From: Pseudomonas putida W15Oct28
GTDB lineage: Bacteria > Pseudomonadota > Gammaproteobacteria > Pseudomonadales > Pseudomonadaceae
Assembly (NCBI RefSeq): GCF_000708715.2
Contig: NZ_JENB01000005.1
Location: 124,001 to 188,000, forward strand
Reading direction: 5' to 3'
Length of the DNA: 64,000 nt
This document shows, piece by piece, positions 51,270-62,679 of this stretch. A model generated the notes under the pieces. The model saw nothing but the letters and a program-made list of their open reading frames with translations, did no database searches and had not been told where the DNA came from. Numbering within the stretch: the stretch's first letter is position 1; the number at the start of each line of letters is the position of its first letter. Both the position numbers and the translations under genes were made by a program.

Positions 51270-52110
51270 AGTTTCGGATATCTGGCACTTCATCACCTGG
51301 ATAAAGAAATACTCTCCCCGTTTTGTAGCGCGCATGGTCATGAGGTGAGACAGCTATTGCGCCCAGACTATTTGCGGCCATACCTACGATTGCAGCCCCT
51401 AATTGTTCGCTTGAGCCGCTGTCGTGAGCCTGCTTTGCAACTTTGTACCATTCAGGGACTGTGTCGAAGAACATGCTGGATTCGCTGATGCTCTTACTCA
51501 GGCGCCCGGAGTCTGGTGTGAGGGGGGAGCCCTCACTGAATTCGTGGTTGCTTTGCGATCTTTTGATATAGCTATCACCCTTCCAGCCTGGAAGGTTGGT
51601 GTCACCATGCGCCCCCAGGCCGTCGTTTATCCCAAGAACGGTTCTGCCATATACCGTTGATGTATCGATCTCGTCGTGTACTCGCTTGCGAATCGGCGAG
51701 AATTGCTCATAAGGCACCTCGCCCTTGGTGACTATGCGCTTGATTGTGAGGCCCATGGCCTTGAACACTTCGAAAGGAGAATGCCCGTCACGGTCGACCC
51801 AGTTAATAGGGTCTCCCTTGCAGTAGGCGTATGCATTGATGCCGCCTCTTCCAAACGGGCTCAAATTATCTGGGCTGCAGAATCTTCCCTGCGTTGGGCT
51901 GTATATGCGGTAGCCGTTGCCGAGGTGGTAAAACCCGGAGACCGGATCCCGTAACTCGCCATTGAAACCAATCCGGCTCTTGCCTGCCACTGCATGGCCA
52001 TAAGGGGTGTAGGCGCATACGTGGCGAGTCATGATGTGCATCGGGCAGCCTCTGGCCATTACGCCTGTGCGGTTTTGAAAGTTTGTATCAGGCCTCGCTG
52101 AACCTTGCAC
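51268..52110 (-). CDS. Orphan RHS-core protein with variable C-terminus
   Basis: The 280-residue product has the RHS-repeat-associated core (YTPYGHAVAGKSRIGFNGEL...LGNGYRIYSPTQGRFCSPDN...INAYAYCKGDPINWVDRDGH, about residues 34-110). The core is followed by a 170-residue C-terminal region that I do not recognise. In full Rhs proteins this junction precedes a polymorphic toxin domain. Stand-alone short versions are common in the P. putida group. The start is uncertain (GTG at 52110, or ATG at 52059). No obvious immunity gene lies downstream. Confidence 0.78.
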   Translation of the reverse strand: MQGSARPDTNFQNRTGVMARGCPMHIMTRHVCAYTPYGHAVAGKSRIGFNGELRDPVSGFYHLGNGYRIYSPTQGRFCSPDNLSPFGRGGINAYAYCKGDPINWVDRDGHSPFEVFKAMGLTIKRIVTKGEVPYEQFSPIRKRVHDEIDTSTVYGRTVLGINDGLGAHGDTNLPGWKGDSYIKRSQSNHEFSEGSPLTPDSGRLSKSISESSMFFDTVPEWYKVAKQAHDSGSSEQLGAAIVGMAANSLGAIAVSPHDHARYKTGRVFLYPGDEVPDIRN

Positions 52111-52177
52111 CTGGCAAAAATATCAGTTCGCTGCGTTGAGTGTGGAAGCCGTATTTGCAGAAAATGAGCGATCAACG

Positions 52178-52201
52178 AAGGGCGCCGAAGCGCCCTTTTT
52201 T
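52178..52201. terminator. Hairpin between the RHS gene and the NCS2 permease
   Basis: AAGGGCGC pairs with GCGCCCTT around CGAA, followed by a T-run on the forward strand. It sits 12 bases past the permease stop and upstream of the RHS gene. Confidence 0.6.
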
Positions 52202-52212
52202 GCTGGGGAGAG

Positions 52213-53562
52213 TTACAGGAACACAAACTTGGCAATGAAGATCGCGCACAGCACCCACAGGCTGGCGGAGATTTCCTTGTACTTGCCGGTACCTGCCTTC
52301 AGCGCGACGTAGCTGATGAAGCCCAGGGCAATACCATCCGCTACCGAGAAGGTCAGTGGCATCATGATGACAGTGACAATCGCCGGAATGCTGTCGGTCG
52401 CTTCGTCCCAGTGGATGTGCGCCATGCTACCCATCATCAGCATTGCCACGTAGATCAACGCACCGGCCGTTGCGTAGGCCGGAATCATCCCGGCCAGCGG
52501 GGCGAAGAACATCGCGGCGATGAACAGCAAGCCGACCACCACCGCAGTCAGGCCAGTACGACCGCCCGCTGCCACACCCGCAGCACTTTCCACATAGCTG
52601 GTGACCGGCGGCACACCCACCACCGCACCGAACACGCTCGATGCACTGTCAGCCTTCAACGCCTTCGACAGGTTTTCGATACGCCCGTCCGGCGCCACCA
52701 GGTTGGCCCGCTGCGCCACACCCATCAGGGTGCCGGCAGTGTCGAACATGTGCACGAACAGGAACGCCAGTACCACACTGATCATGCTGACGTTGAACAC
52801 GCCAGCCACATCCATGGCCATCCAGGTCGGTGCCAGGCTTGGTGGCATCGACATCACCCCGCCAAACTTGACCAGCCCCAGGCCCCAGCCCGCCAAGGTC
52901 ACGCCGATGATGCTGATCAGGATCGCGCCGAACACGCGCTTGTAACTGAGGATGGCGATCAGCAGGAAGCAGATTGCCGCCAGCAGCGGGCCTGGCTCAT
53001 GCAGCGAGCCCAGCTTGATCAGGGTGGCCGGGCTGTCGACGATGATGCCAGCCGTCTTCAGGCCGATCAGCCCGAGAAACAATCCGACGCCGGCCCCCAT
53101 GGCATGGCGCAGGCTGACCGGAATGCTGTTGAGCAACCATTCGCGCACTTTCGACAAGGTCAGGAACATGAACAGCACCCCGGAGACGAACACCGCCCCC
53201 AGCGCGGTTTCCCAGTTGTAGCCCATGGTGCCGACCACGGTGTAGGTGAAGAAGGCGTTAAGCCCCATGCCCGGTGCCAGGCCCACCGGCCAGTTGGCGT
53301 ACAGGCCCATCAGCAGGCAGCCCAGCGCGGCGGCGATGCAGGTGGCGACGAAAGCGGCACCATGGTCGATGCCAGCGTCGGCCATGATGTTGGGGTTGAC
53401 GAAGATGATGTAGGCCATGGTGATGAAGGTGGTCACCCCGGCGATCATTTCGGTCTTGACGGTGCTGCCGTGTTGCTTGAGTTTGAAAATCCGCTCCAGC
53501 CAGCTTGTTTCGAGCGGTGGGGCGAGATCCAGCGTAGGGGCTTCGGATTTGCGGCTTTCCAC
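52213..53562 (-). CDS. NCS2-family purine permease (AzgA-like)
   Basis: The 449-residue protein has the AzgA-branch features TFITMAYIIFVNPNIMADAG, GLAPGMGLNAFFTYTVV and GVPPVTSYVESAAGVAAGGRTGLTAVV, with about twelve to fourteen helices. This branch imports hypoxanthine, guanine or adenine with protons. It is divergent from a GntR regulator and has both shared motifs in its promoter region, consistent with feeding xanthine dehydrogenase and guanine deaminase. Confidence 0.92.
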   Translation of the reverse strand: MESRKSEAPTLDLAPPLETSWLERIFKLKQHGSTVKTEMIAGVTTFITMAYIIFVNPNIMADAGIDHGAAFVATCIAAALGCLLMGLYANWPVGLAPGMGLNAFFTYTVVGTMGYNWETALGAVFVSGVLFMFLTLSKVREWLLNSIPVSLRHAMGAGVGLFLGLIGLKTAGIIVDSPATLIKLGSLHEPGPLLAAICFLLIAILSYKRVFGAILISIIGVTLAGWGLGLVKFGGVMSMPPSLAPTWMAMDVAGVFNVSMISVVLAFLFVHMFDTAGTLMGVAQRANLVAPDGRIENLSKALKADSASSVFGAVVGVPPVTSYVESAAGVAAGGRTGLTAVVVGLLFIAAMFFAPLAGMIPAYATAGALIYVAMLMMGSMAHIHWDEATDSIPAIVTVIMMPLTFSVADGIALGFISYVALKAGTGKYKEISASLWVLCAIFIAKFVFL

Positions 53563-53662
53563 AGCGAGTACTCCTCAAGTCTTTCTTGTTGTTGTTGGGG
53601 CCAGTTTCCTGAGCGATGCACTTGGTGGCCCCACGAGGGAAGGCAGACGTCTGACCGTTTTA

Positions 53663-53678
53663 TTGACTCGCGGGTCAA
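53663..53678. promoter_or_regulatory. TTGAC-N6-GTCAA dyad upstream of the NCS2 permease
   Basis: TTGACTCGCGGGTCAA followed by GAAGTTGCTC. The match to the xdhA site extends through GAARTTGCTC, well beyond the dyad. Confidence 0.65.
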
Positions 53679-53702
53679 GAAGTTGCTCGGTGGATTATGC
53701 TT

Positions 53703-53712
53703 TTGTGTACAA
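53703..53712. promoter_or_regulatory. TTGTGTACAA operator-like site, NCS2/GntR gap
   Basis: A variant palindrome between the divergent permease and GntR genes, 25 bases from the dyad. Confidence 0.6.
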
Positions 53713-53801
53713 AGAATGCAAATAATGTTTTATGTTTTGTGTGCGCAATGCGTCGTACAACGGCTATATAGGTAAAACGCCCCCTGCGGAATCGCCTCAG
53801 C

Positions 53802-53811
53802 CTGTGTACAA
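53802..53811. promoter_or_regulatory. CTGTGTACAA site upstream of the GntR gene
   Basis: One mismatch from TTGTGTACAA, 35 bases upstream of the regulator start. Fits autoregulation. Confidence 0.5.
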
Positions 53812-53846
53812 TGGCGCCATACTTTCTCTTCGTGCCTCGAGAGCCC

Positions 53847-54602
53847 ATGAACGAACAGCTGCAACCTCTGAAGAAACCTGCACGTGTCGGCAAGGCCGGC
53901 CGCAGTGGTACCCAGGACGACATCGTCTACGCGCACATTTTCGAGGCGATCCTCGAGCAGCGCCTGGCGCCGGGCACCAAGTTGAGCGAGGAAGCGCTGG
54001 GCGAAATCTTCGGCGTCAGCCGCACCATCATCCGCCGCGCCCTGTCGCGCCTGGCCCACGAAAGCGTGGTGCTGCTGCGGCCTAACCGCGGTGCAGTGGT
54101 GGCCAGCCCGACGGTAGAAGAGGCGCGCCAGGTGTTCTTCTCGCGGCGCATGGTGGAGCGGGCCATTACCGAACTGGCCGTGCAGCACGCCACCCTGGAT
54201 CAGCTCAACGAACTGCGGCAGATGGTGCGCGAAGAGCGCGACAGTTTCTCGCGCGGTGACCGCGGTGCCGGTATTCGTCTTTCCGGCGAGTTCCACCTCA
54301 AGCTGGCCGAAGCTGCTGGCAATGCGCCGCTGGTGAGCTTCCAGCGCAGCTTGGTGTCGCAGACTTCGCTGATCATTGCCCAGTACGAAAGCGGCAACCG
54401 CTCGCACTGCTCGTATGACGAGCACATGCAACTGATCGATGCCATCGAGGCGCGTGATGCCGAGCAGGCCGTGAGCCTGATGATGCACCACATGGACCAC
54501 ATCGACAGCAAGCTGAACCTGGACGAGGAGAGTGCCTCGGACGATCTGCATGCGGTGTTCTCGCATTTGCTGAAAAAGCCCAAGGTTTCGGCCAAAGGTT
54601 GA
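53847..54602 (+). CDS. GntR-family (FCD) regulator, candidate purine-catabolism repressor
   Basis: The 251-residue protein has a GntR winged helix (IVYAHIFEAILEQRLAPGTKLSEEALGEIFGVSRTIIRRALSRL) and an FCD ligand domain with metal-ligand-type histidines (SGEFHLKLAEAAGN; YDEHMQLIDAIEARD; MMHHMDHID). FCD regulators commonly bind short palindromes of the TNGT...ACNA type, which the window's TTGTATACAA sites satisfy. I start it at the ATG 53847. It probably controls the NCS2 permease and other purine genes; this is inference. Confidence 0.9.
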   Translation: MNEQLQPLKKPARVGKAGRSGTQDDIVYAHIFEAILEQRLAPGTKLSEEALGEIFGVSRTIIRRALSRLAHESVVLLRPNRGAVVASPTVEEARQVFFSRRMVERAITELAVQHATLDQLNELRQMVREERDSFSRGDRGAGIRLSGEFHLKLAEAAGNAPLVSFQRSLVSQTSLIIAQYESGNRSHCSYDEHMQLIDAIEARDAEQAVSLMMHHMDHIDSKLNLDEESASDDLHAVFSHLLKKPKVSAKG

Positions 54603-54654
54603 TCGTTTGCCTGGGTGACTGAAGGGCGACCGCGTAAGCCAGGCATGGGCAGAA

Positions 54655-54742
54655 TCTGTGGGAGCGGGCGTGCCCGCGAACACGGGCAGCGCCCGTGCCG
54701 TCCACCGTGGTGCTTGCTTCGCGGGCACGCCCGCTCCCACAG
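54655..54742. repeat. BIME upstream of aqpZ
   Basis: Inverted REP units (CTGTGGGAGCGGGCGTGCCC and complement) in the gap between the GntR gene and aqpZ. Confidence 0.85.
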
Positions 54743-54858
54743 AGATCATTGCCATTCCTCGCCATCAGCCAAAGGTCTGCTAAATTCTTGTGAGCAAACC
54801 TTCATCAAGCAGTTGGGCTTGCGCATTCGTTGCGTTCAACTTCTTGAGGAATGGATTC

Positions 54859-55557
54859 ATGAGCATGTCCCTCGGTAAACGCATGGGTGCCGAACTGATC
54901 GGCACCTTCTGGCTGGTCCTTGGTGGCTGTGGCAGTGCGGTACTCGCTGCCAGCTCCCCTCTCGGTATCGGCGTTCTCGGTGTTGCTTTCGCCTTCGGCC
55001 TCACAGTACTGACCATGGCCTTCGCCATCGGCCATATCTCTGGCTGCCACCTTAACCCTGCCGTGTCGTTCGGGCTGGTGGTGGGCGGGCGTTTTCCTGC
55101 CAAAGAGCTGCTGCCCTACGTGATCGCCCAAGTGATTGGCGCCATCCTGGCGGCCGGGGTGATCTACCTCATCGCCAGCGGCAAGGCCGGTTTCGAGTTG
55201 TCTTCGGGGCTGGCTTCAAACGGCTACGCCGACCACTCGCCCGGCGGCTACACACTGGGTGCGGGTTTCATCAGTGAAGTGGTGATGACGGCGATGTTCC
55301 TGGTGGTGATCATGGGTGCCACAGACTCCCGTGCGCCGGCAGGCTTTGCGCCCATTGCCATCGGCCTGGCCCTGACCCTGATCCACCTGATCTCCATCCC
55401 GGTGACCAATACCTCGGTCAACCCCGCGCGTAGCACAGGGCCGGCCTTGTTCGTCGGTGGCTGGGCCCTGCAACAGCTGTGGCTGTTCTGGGTGGCGCCG
55501 CTGATCGGTGCTGCAATCGGCGGCGCGCTTTACCGGGGCCTTGCAAAAGAACCTTAG
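54859..55557 (+). CDS. aqpZ: Aquaporin Z
   Basis: AqpZ is an inner-membrane water channel. The 232-residue protein has six helices and two NPA boxes ([19 protein letters not shown] and [14 protein letters not shown]), with the selectivity-filter arginine after the second. The start at 54859 follows TGAGGA; two codons downstream MSLGKRM is also possible. It converges on guaD, and their stop codons overlap (TAG 55555-55557 and TAA 55554-55556 on the other strand). Confidence 0.94.
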   Translation: MSMSLGKRMGAELIGTFWLVLGGCGSAVLAASSPLGIGVLGVAFAFGLTVLTMAFAIGHISGCHLNPAVSFGLVVGGRFPAKELLPYVIAQVIGAILAAGVIYLIASGKAGFELSSGLASNGYADHSPGGYTLGAGFISEVVMTAMFLVVIMGATDSRAPAGFAPIAIGLALTLIHLISIPVTNTSVNPARSTGPALFVGGWALQQLWLFWVAPLIGAAIGGALYRGLAKEP

Positions 55558-56858
55558 CGCTGGTGCACGCAACGCCCTGCGGCGTAGGTTTCACGCACAG
55601 TGCGGTCGTCGCCCAGGGTGGTGAGCACGAACAGGGTCTCTTCGATGCTGTTGGACTGCTGAATGCGGTAGTCCAGCAGCGGCGTGGCCTTGTAGTCCAG
55701 CACCACGAAGTCGGCATCGTTGCCCGGGCGCAGGCTGCCGATGCGGTCGTCCAGGCGCAGGGCGCGGGCGCCGCCGAGGGTGGCCAGGTACAGCGACTTG
55801 TAGGGGTGCAGGCGCGCGCCTTGCAGCTGCATCACCTTGTACGCTTCGTTCAGGGTGTTGAGCAGCGAGAAGCTGGTGCCGGCACCGACGTCGGTACCCA
55901 GGCCCACGTTGACCTTGAAGCGCTCAGCCTGGGGCAGGTTGAACAGGCCGCTGCCCAGGAACAGGTTGGAGGTGGGGCAGAAGGCCACGGCCGAGCCGGT
56001 TTCGGCCAGGCGCTGGCATTCGTCGTCGCACAGGTGCACGCCGTGGGCAAACACCGAGCGCTCGCCCAGCAGCTCGAAGTGGTCGTACACGTCCAGGTAA
56101 CCCTTCTGCTCGGGGAACAGCGACTTGACCCAGTCGATTTCCTTGAGGTTTTCCGACAGGTGCGTGTGCATGTACACGCCCGGGTGTTCCTTGAGCAACT
56201 GGCCGGCCAGGGTCAGCTGTTCCGGCGTGCTGGTCGGGGCGAAGCGTGGGGTAACCGCGTAGTGCAGGCGGCCCTTGCCATGCCAGCGCTCGATCAGCGC
56301 CTTGCTCTCGGCATAGCCGGACTCGGCGGTGTCGGTCAGGTAGTCCGGGGCGTTGCGGTCCATCATCACCTTGCCGGCGATCAGGCGCAGGTCCAGGCGC
56401 TCGGCCTCTTCGAACAGCGCATTGACCGATTCCGGGTGCACGCTACCGAATACCAGCGCGGTGGTGGTGCCGTTGCGCAGCAGTTCCTTGAGGAAGATCT
56501 TCGCCACCTGGTCGGCGTGCGCTTTGTCGGCGAACTGCTTTTCGCAGGGGAAGGTGTAGGTGTTCAGCCAGTCCAGCAGTTGCTCGCCGTAAGAGCCGAT
56601 CATGCCGGTCTGCGGGAAATGGATATGGGTGTCGATGAAGCCCGGGGTGATCAGCGCGTCCTGGTAGTGCTCCACCGGGATGCCGGCGTCCAGGGTCGGC
56701 AGCAGGTCGCTGGCATGGCCGATGGCGCTGATGCGGCCATCGTCGACCACCAGCAGGCCGTCTTCGAAGTACTCATGGGAAGCCTCCAGGCCCACCTCGG
56801 CCGGGTCGGCGATGCTGTGCAGGATGGCGGCACGGTAGGCTTTGCGGGTAACGGTCAT
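55554..56858 (-). CDS. guaD: Guanine deaminase
   Basis: GuaD deaminates guanine to xanthine. The 434-residue amidohydrolase has the metal motifs [20 protein letters not shown], the HTHLSEN segment, [16 protein letters not shown] and [13 protein letters not shown] in order. The ATG at 56858 gives the family start [14 protein letters not shown]. It follows xdhC by 10 bases and is therefore the last gene of the xdhABC operon. Confidence 0.95.
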   Translation of the reverse strand: MTVTRKAYRAAILHSIADPAEVGLEASHEYFEDGLLVVDDGRISAIGHASDLLPTLDAGIPVEHYQDALITPGFIDTHIHFPQTGMIGSYGEQLLDWLNTYTFPCEKQFADKAHADQVAKIFLKELLRNGTTTALVFGSVHPESVNALFEEAERLDLRLIAGKVMMDRNAPDYLTDTAESGYAESKALIERWHGKGRLHYAVTPRFAPTSTPEQLTLAGQLLKEHPGVYMHTHLSENLKEIDWVKSLFPEQKGYLDVYDHFELLGERSVFAHGVHLCDDECQRLAETGSAVAFCPTSNLFLGSGLFNLPQAERFKVNVGLGTDVGAGTSFSLLNTLNEAYKVMQLQGARLHPYKSLYLATLGGARALRLDDRIGSLRPGNDADFVVLDYKATPLLDYRIQQSNSIEETLFVLTTLGDDRTVRETYAAGRCVHQR

Positions 56859-56868
56859 AACACACTCG

Positions 56869-57714
56869 TCAAATAGCTTGGCTGCGCCGGGAGGGCGGCA
56901 GCAACTGGGCAATGGGGCCGGCATTGGCAGCAGCATCGTGCTGGCCGAAGCAGGCGTTGTAGGTGGCGATGATTTCGCCGGCGATGGACACGGCGATTTC
57001 GATGGGCAGCTTGCCCTTTACTTCGGGCAGGCCCATCGGGCAGCGCATGCGTGCCAGCACGGCATCGTCGTAGCCGCGCTCGCGCAGGCGGTGCTCGAAC
57101 TTGACCCGTTTGGTCTTCGAGCCGATCAGGCCGAACCAGGTGAAGTCGTTGCGCTTGAGAATGGCGGCGGTCAGCTCCAGGTCGAGCTGGTGGTTGTGGG
57201 TCATGACGATGCAGTAGCTGCCTGGTGGCAGGTCTGCGACTTCGTCGACCGGTTCCTCACTGACGACCTTGGTCACCCCGTTGGGGATGAGCTCGGGGAA
57301 TTCCTGTTCGCGCGAGTCGATCCAGCGCACCCGGCAGGGCAGCGCGGCGAGCAAGGGTACCAGAGCCCGGCCGACATGGCCCGCGCCGAACACGGCGATC
57401 TGCGCCTGCACGGCGGCCATCGGCTCGAACAGCAGCACGGTGACGCCGCCGCAGCACTGGCCCAGGCTCGCGCCAAGGCTGAAGCGCTCCAGGTGCGGGG
57501 TGGTGCGCTGTTCTTCAAGCATTTGCCGGGCGATGTGCAGGGCCTTGTATTCCAGGTGGCCGCCGCCGATGGTGTCGAACAGGCCACTGGCGCTGACGAC
57601 CATCTTCGAGCCTGCGTTGCGCGGGGTCGAGCCGCGCTCCTCGATGATGGTCACCAGCACGCAGGCTTCGCCACGGGACTGGTGGTCGGCGAGGGCGTTG
57701 ATCCATTGGTGCAT
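56869..57714 (-). CDS. xdhC: Xanthine dehydrogenase accessory protein XdhC
   Basis: XdhC binds the molybdenum cofactor, promotes its sulfuration and delivers it to XdhB. The 281-residue protein starts MHQWINALADHQSRGEACVL and has EERGSTPRNAGSKMVVSASG, FDTIGGGHLEYKAL, CCGGVTVLLFEP and the Rossmann-type VFGAGHVGRALVPLLAALP. A BIME lies between xdhB and xdhC. Confidence 0.94.
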   Translation of the reverse strand: MHQWINALADHQSRGEACVLVTIIEERGSTPRNAGSKMVVSASGLFDTIGGGHLEYKALHIARQMLEEQRTTPHLERFSLGASLGQCCGGVTVLLFEPMAAVQAQIAVFGAGHVGRALVPLLAALPCRVRWIDSREQEFPELIPNGVTKVVSEEPVDEVADLPPGSYCIVMTHNHQLDLELTAAILKRNDFTWFGLIGSKTKRVKFEHRLRERGYDDAVLARMRCPMGLPEVKGKLPIEIAVSIAGEIIATYNACFGQHDAAANAGPIAQLLPPSRRSQAI

Positions 57715-57750
57715 GATGCAGTTCCTCTTCAGGTCAACGCGGTCCGCTTC

Positions 57751-57883
57751 TTTGTGGGAGCGGCCTTGTGTCGCGATAGGGCTGCGCAGCAGCCCCAAAA
57801 AACTATGTTGTTTCACAAATTCTGGGGCCGCTTCGCGACCCTTTCCGACCGGTCCGGCGCCCCGGCAAGGCCGCTCCCACAGA
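57751..57883. repeat. BIME inside the xdh operon
   Basis: Inverted units of the GGGAGCGGCCTTG type (TTGTGGGAGCGGCCTTGTG and complement GGCCGCTCCCACA), with partly degraded inner segments. It is intercistronic within one operon, where REPs often affect transcript stability. Confidence 0.82.
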
Positions 57884-57901
57884 AAACGCGGAGCGGCGGC
57901 G

Positions 57902-60293
57902 TTACTGGGTGACGGTTTCCAGTTCCTGTTCGGCAGGTTGGGTTTCAGCCACCACCTTGCGCATCTGCTCACACCCCCACAGCACCCGCTCCGGTGTCGC
58001 CGGCGCGTCGATGTTCGGCTGCACGCGGTAGTCGGCAAGGCTGGCCACGGCATCCTTGATCGCACACCAGGCAGCAATGCCGAGCATGAACGGCGGTTCG
58101 CCCACGGCCTTGGAGTGGAACACGGTGTCTTCCGGGTTCTTGCGGTTTTCCACCAGCTTCACTCGCAGGTCCAGCGGCATGTCGGCGACGGCCGGGATCT
58201 TGTAGCTGGCCGGGCCGTTGGTCATCAGTTTGCCCTTGGCGTTCCACACCAGTTCTTCGGTGGTCAGCCAACCCATGCCCTGGATGAAGCCGCCTTCCAC
58301 CTGGCCAATGTCGATGGCCGGGTTAAGCGAGTCGCCCACGTCGTGCAGGATGTCGGCGCGCAGCATCTTGTATTCGCCGGTCAGGGTGTCCACGATCACT
58401 TCCACGCAGGCGGCGCCGAAGGCGTAGTAGTAGAACGGCCGGCCGCGTGCCTGGCTGCGGTCGTAGAAGATTTTTGGCGTGCGGTAGAAGCCGGTGGTCG
58501 ACAGCGACACCTGGGCGAAGTAAGCCTGCTGCACCAGTTGCTCGAAGCTGACGATCTGATCGCGCATGCGCACATGACCGTTGCGGAACTCGACATCTTC
58601 CTCGGTGACGTTGTAGTGCCGTGCGGCGAACTCGGTCAGACGCTTCTTGAGAATTTCGGCCGCGTTCTGCGCCGCCTTGCCGTTCAGGTCGGCACCACTG
58701 GAGGCAGCGGTTGGCGAGGTGTTGGGCACCTTGTCGGTGTTGGTGGCGGTGATCTGGATACGGCTGAAATCCACCTGGAAGATCTGCGCCACCACCTGTG
58801 CCACCTTGGTGTTCAGGCCCTGGCCCATCTCGGTGCCACCGTGGTTCAGGTGAATGCTGCCGTCGGTATAGATGTGGATCAGCGCCCCGGCCTGGTTGAG
58901 GAAGGTGGCGGTAAACGAAATGCCGAACTTGACCGGCGTCAGCGCCAGGCCCTTCTTCAGCACCGGGCTGTTGGCGTTGAAGCGGCGGATCGACTCGCGG
59001 CGCTCGGCATAGTCGCTGCTGGCTTCCAGGTCGGCGGTCATCTCTTCGAGCATGTTGTGCTCGACGGTCTGGTAGTAGTGGGTGACGTTACGCTCGGTCT
59101 TGCCGTAGTAGTTGGCCTTGCGCACCGCCAGCGGGTCGCGGCCCAGGTGGCGGGCGATATGGTCCATCACCTGCTCGATGGCGACCATGCCCTGCGGGCC
59201 GCCAAAGCCGCGGTAGGCGGTGTTGGAGGCGGTGTTGGTCTTGCAGCGATGGCCATGCACGGTGGCATCGCCCAGGTAGTAGGCGTTGTCGGAGTGGAAC
59301 ATGGCGCGGTCGACGATCGAACCCGACAGGTCGGGTGAGTAACCGCAGTTGCCGGCCAGGTCGAAGTTGATGCCGTGCAGCCGGCCGGTGTCGTCAAAGC
59401 CCACGTCGTATTCAACGTAGAAGGGGTGGCGCTTGCCGGTCATGGTCATGTCTTCGACCCGCGGCAGGCGCATCTTGGTCGGCTGGCCGGTCAGCCGCGC
59501 AACTACCGCACACAGGCAGGCCGGGCTGGCGGCCTGGGTTTCCTTGCCACCAAAACCGCCACCCATGCGGCGCATGTCCAGCACCACCTTGTTCATCGGC
59601 ACGTCGAGCACTTCGGCGACCAGCTTCTGCACTTCGGTGGGGTTTTGCGTGGAGCAGTAGACGATCATGCCGCCGTCTTCGGTAGGCATCACCGAGGAAA
59701 TCTGGGTTTCCAGGTAGAAGTGTTCCTGGCCGCCGATGTGCAGGGTGCCCTGAATGCGGTGCGGGGCGCTGGCCAGGGCAGCAGCGGAATCGCCGCGCTG
59801 GTGGGTGTGGCTGTCGAGCACGAAGTGCTTCTTGCGCAGCGCATCGACCACATCCAGCACCGGTTCCAGGTCTTCGTATTCGACGATGGCGGCCATGGCG
59901 GCGCGGCGTGCGGTTTCCAAGTCGCGGGCGGCCACGGCAAGCACCGGCTGGCCGAAGAACTCGACCTTGTCGATGGCCAGCAGCGGGTCACCGGCCACTA
60001 CCGGGCCGATGTCCTTCAGGCCGGGGATGTCCTCGTGGGTAATTGCGATGCGCACACCCTCGAAGGCATAGCACGGCGCGGTGTCGATGCGCAGGATGCG
60101 CGCATGGGCGCGGTCGGCGGTGCGCGCATAGACGTGCAGCTGATTGGGGAATTCCAGGCGGTCGTCGATGTACAGCGCCTCGCCGGATACATGCTTGTCG
60201 GCGCTGTCGTGTTTGACGCTGCGGCCGACCCCGGTGGTCAGGTCCTGGCTGAACAGCTCGGCCATCTCGGCCTGGCTTTTGGCTACGTGATGG

Positions 60294-60301
<8 letters not shown>
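57902..60301 (-). CDS. xdhB: Xanthine dehydrogenase molybdopterin subunit XdhB
   Basis: XdhB carries the molybdenum active site that hydroxylates hypoxanthine and xanthine. The 799-residue protein has the motifs GEALYIDDRLEFPNQLHVYA, QEHFYLETQISSVMP, MGGGFGGKETQA for cofactor binding, and the C-terminal AVGEPPFMLGIAAWCAIKDA with its catalytic glutamate region. It overlaps the end of xdhA by eight bases. Confidence 0.95.
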
Positions 60302-61748
<1,447 letters not shown>

Positions 61749-61823
61749 GGGGATGGCCTCGCAATGGTTTTATTGTTGTTGGGCGGACTCTAAGCAACAC
61801 CTGTCTATCAGGTCAATATTTTT

Positions 61824-61839
61824 CTGACTCAAAGGTCAG
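61824..61839. promoter_or_regulatory. CTGAC-N6-GTCAG dyad upstream of xdhA
   Basis: CTGACTCAAAGGTCAG followed by GAAATTGCTC, 76 bases upstream of xdhA. Same dyad and same flank as at the NCS2 permease; an extra GGTCAA lies just before it. Confidence 0.65.
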
Positions 61840-62016
61840 GAAATTGCTCAGATCAACGCCCGGCCGAACACATTGCCTCTATAACAAGCATAGATCGCGC
61901 CGGGCGCGCGGCTGTCTGGCAAGTCAAATAAACCGCCTGGCCCCTCTGCGCGATTACCGCCCAAGTACGCTACAATCCGCCTCTTGTGCCCAGTTCAATG
62001 ATTTTGAAGGAAAACC

Positions 62017-62676
62017 ATGACGTTCAAGGCCCCGGACAGCCTCTCCGAGCAGATTGCCGATTACCTGGCCGAACGCATCATCCGCGGCGAGCTGGCGCCA
62101 GGCGAGCGTATCCAGGAGCAGAAGGTTACCTTGGCCCTCAACGTCAGCCGTGGCTCGGTGCGCGAAGCGTTGTTGATCCTCGAACGCCGGCACCTGGTGG
62201 CGATCTTGCCGCGTCGGGGTGCCCACGTGACTGTGCTGGACGAGCGCAGCGTGCGCAGCCTGTGTTCCTTGATGGGCGAGTTCTACATCCTGCTGGGCAA
62301 CGCGGTTGCGCAAAAATGGCGCACCGATGCCGACCTGCGCCCGTTTCTGGATATTCAGCAGCGCCTGCAGCGTGCCCATGACCAGCTCGACATCAAGACG
62401 TTTGTCGCCGACAGCTTCGCGGTGATGCGCGCGGCCTATCCGTTCGCCGACAACCCGTTCCTGCAGGAAACCGTGGAAAACCTGCAGCCGGCCATGAGCC
62501 GTGCCTACTACCTGTCGCTGGACCAGCGCCAGGCCAACATGATCGACTACCTGGAGCTGTTCGCCCGCCTGCTCGACGCCGTGGTCGCCCGCGACCTGCC
62601 GCGCATTCGCGAGGTGCTCACTGCCTACGGCCAGCGCAGCTGCGAACTGGTGCTGGCGGCGCTGGCCCGAGGCTGA
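62017..62676 (+). CDS. GntR-family (FCD) regulator
   Basis: The 219-residue protein has the GntR helix-turn-helix (IADYLAERIIRGELAPGERIQEQKVTLALNVSRGSVREALLILERR) and a helical FCD-like domain. It is divergent from xdhA and is a candidate regulator for the YTGAC-N6-GTCAR dyad. Only three bases separate its stop from smc, so smc may be co-transcribed with it. Confidence 0.88.
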   Translation: MTFKAPDSLSEQIADYLAERIIRGELAPGERIQEQKVTLALNVSRGSVREALLILERRHLVAILPRRGAHVTVLDERSVRSLCSLMGEFYILLGNAVAQKWRTDADLRPFLDIQQRLQRAHDQLDIKTFVADSFAVMRAAYPFADNPFLQETVENLQPAMSRAYYLSLDQRQANMIDYLELFARLLDAVVARDLPRIREVLTAYGQRSCELVLAALARG

Positions 62677-62679
62677 CCG

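Noticed and set aside
511..57883. Many short inverted repeats that might suggest a CRISPR array or insertion-sequence ends
   Set aside because: They are scattered intergenic REP/BIME units in face-to-face pairs with no regular spacers, and no cas genes or transposase are present.
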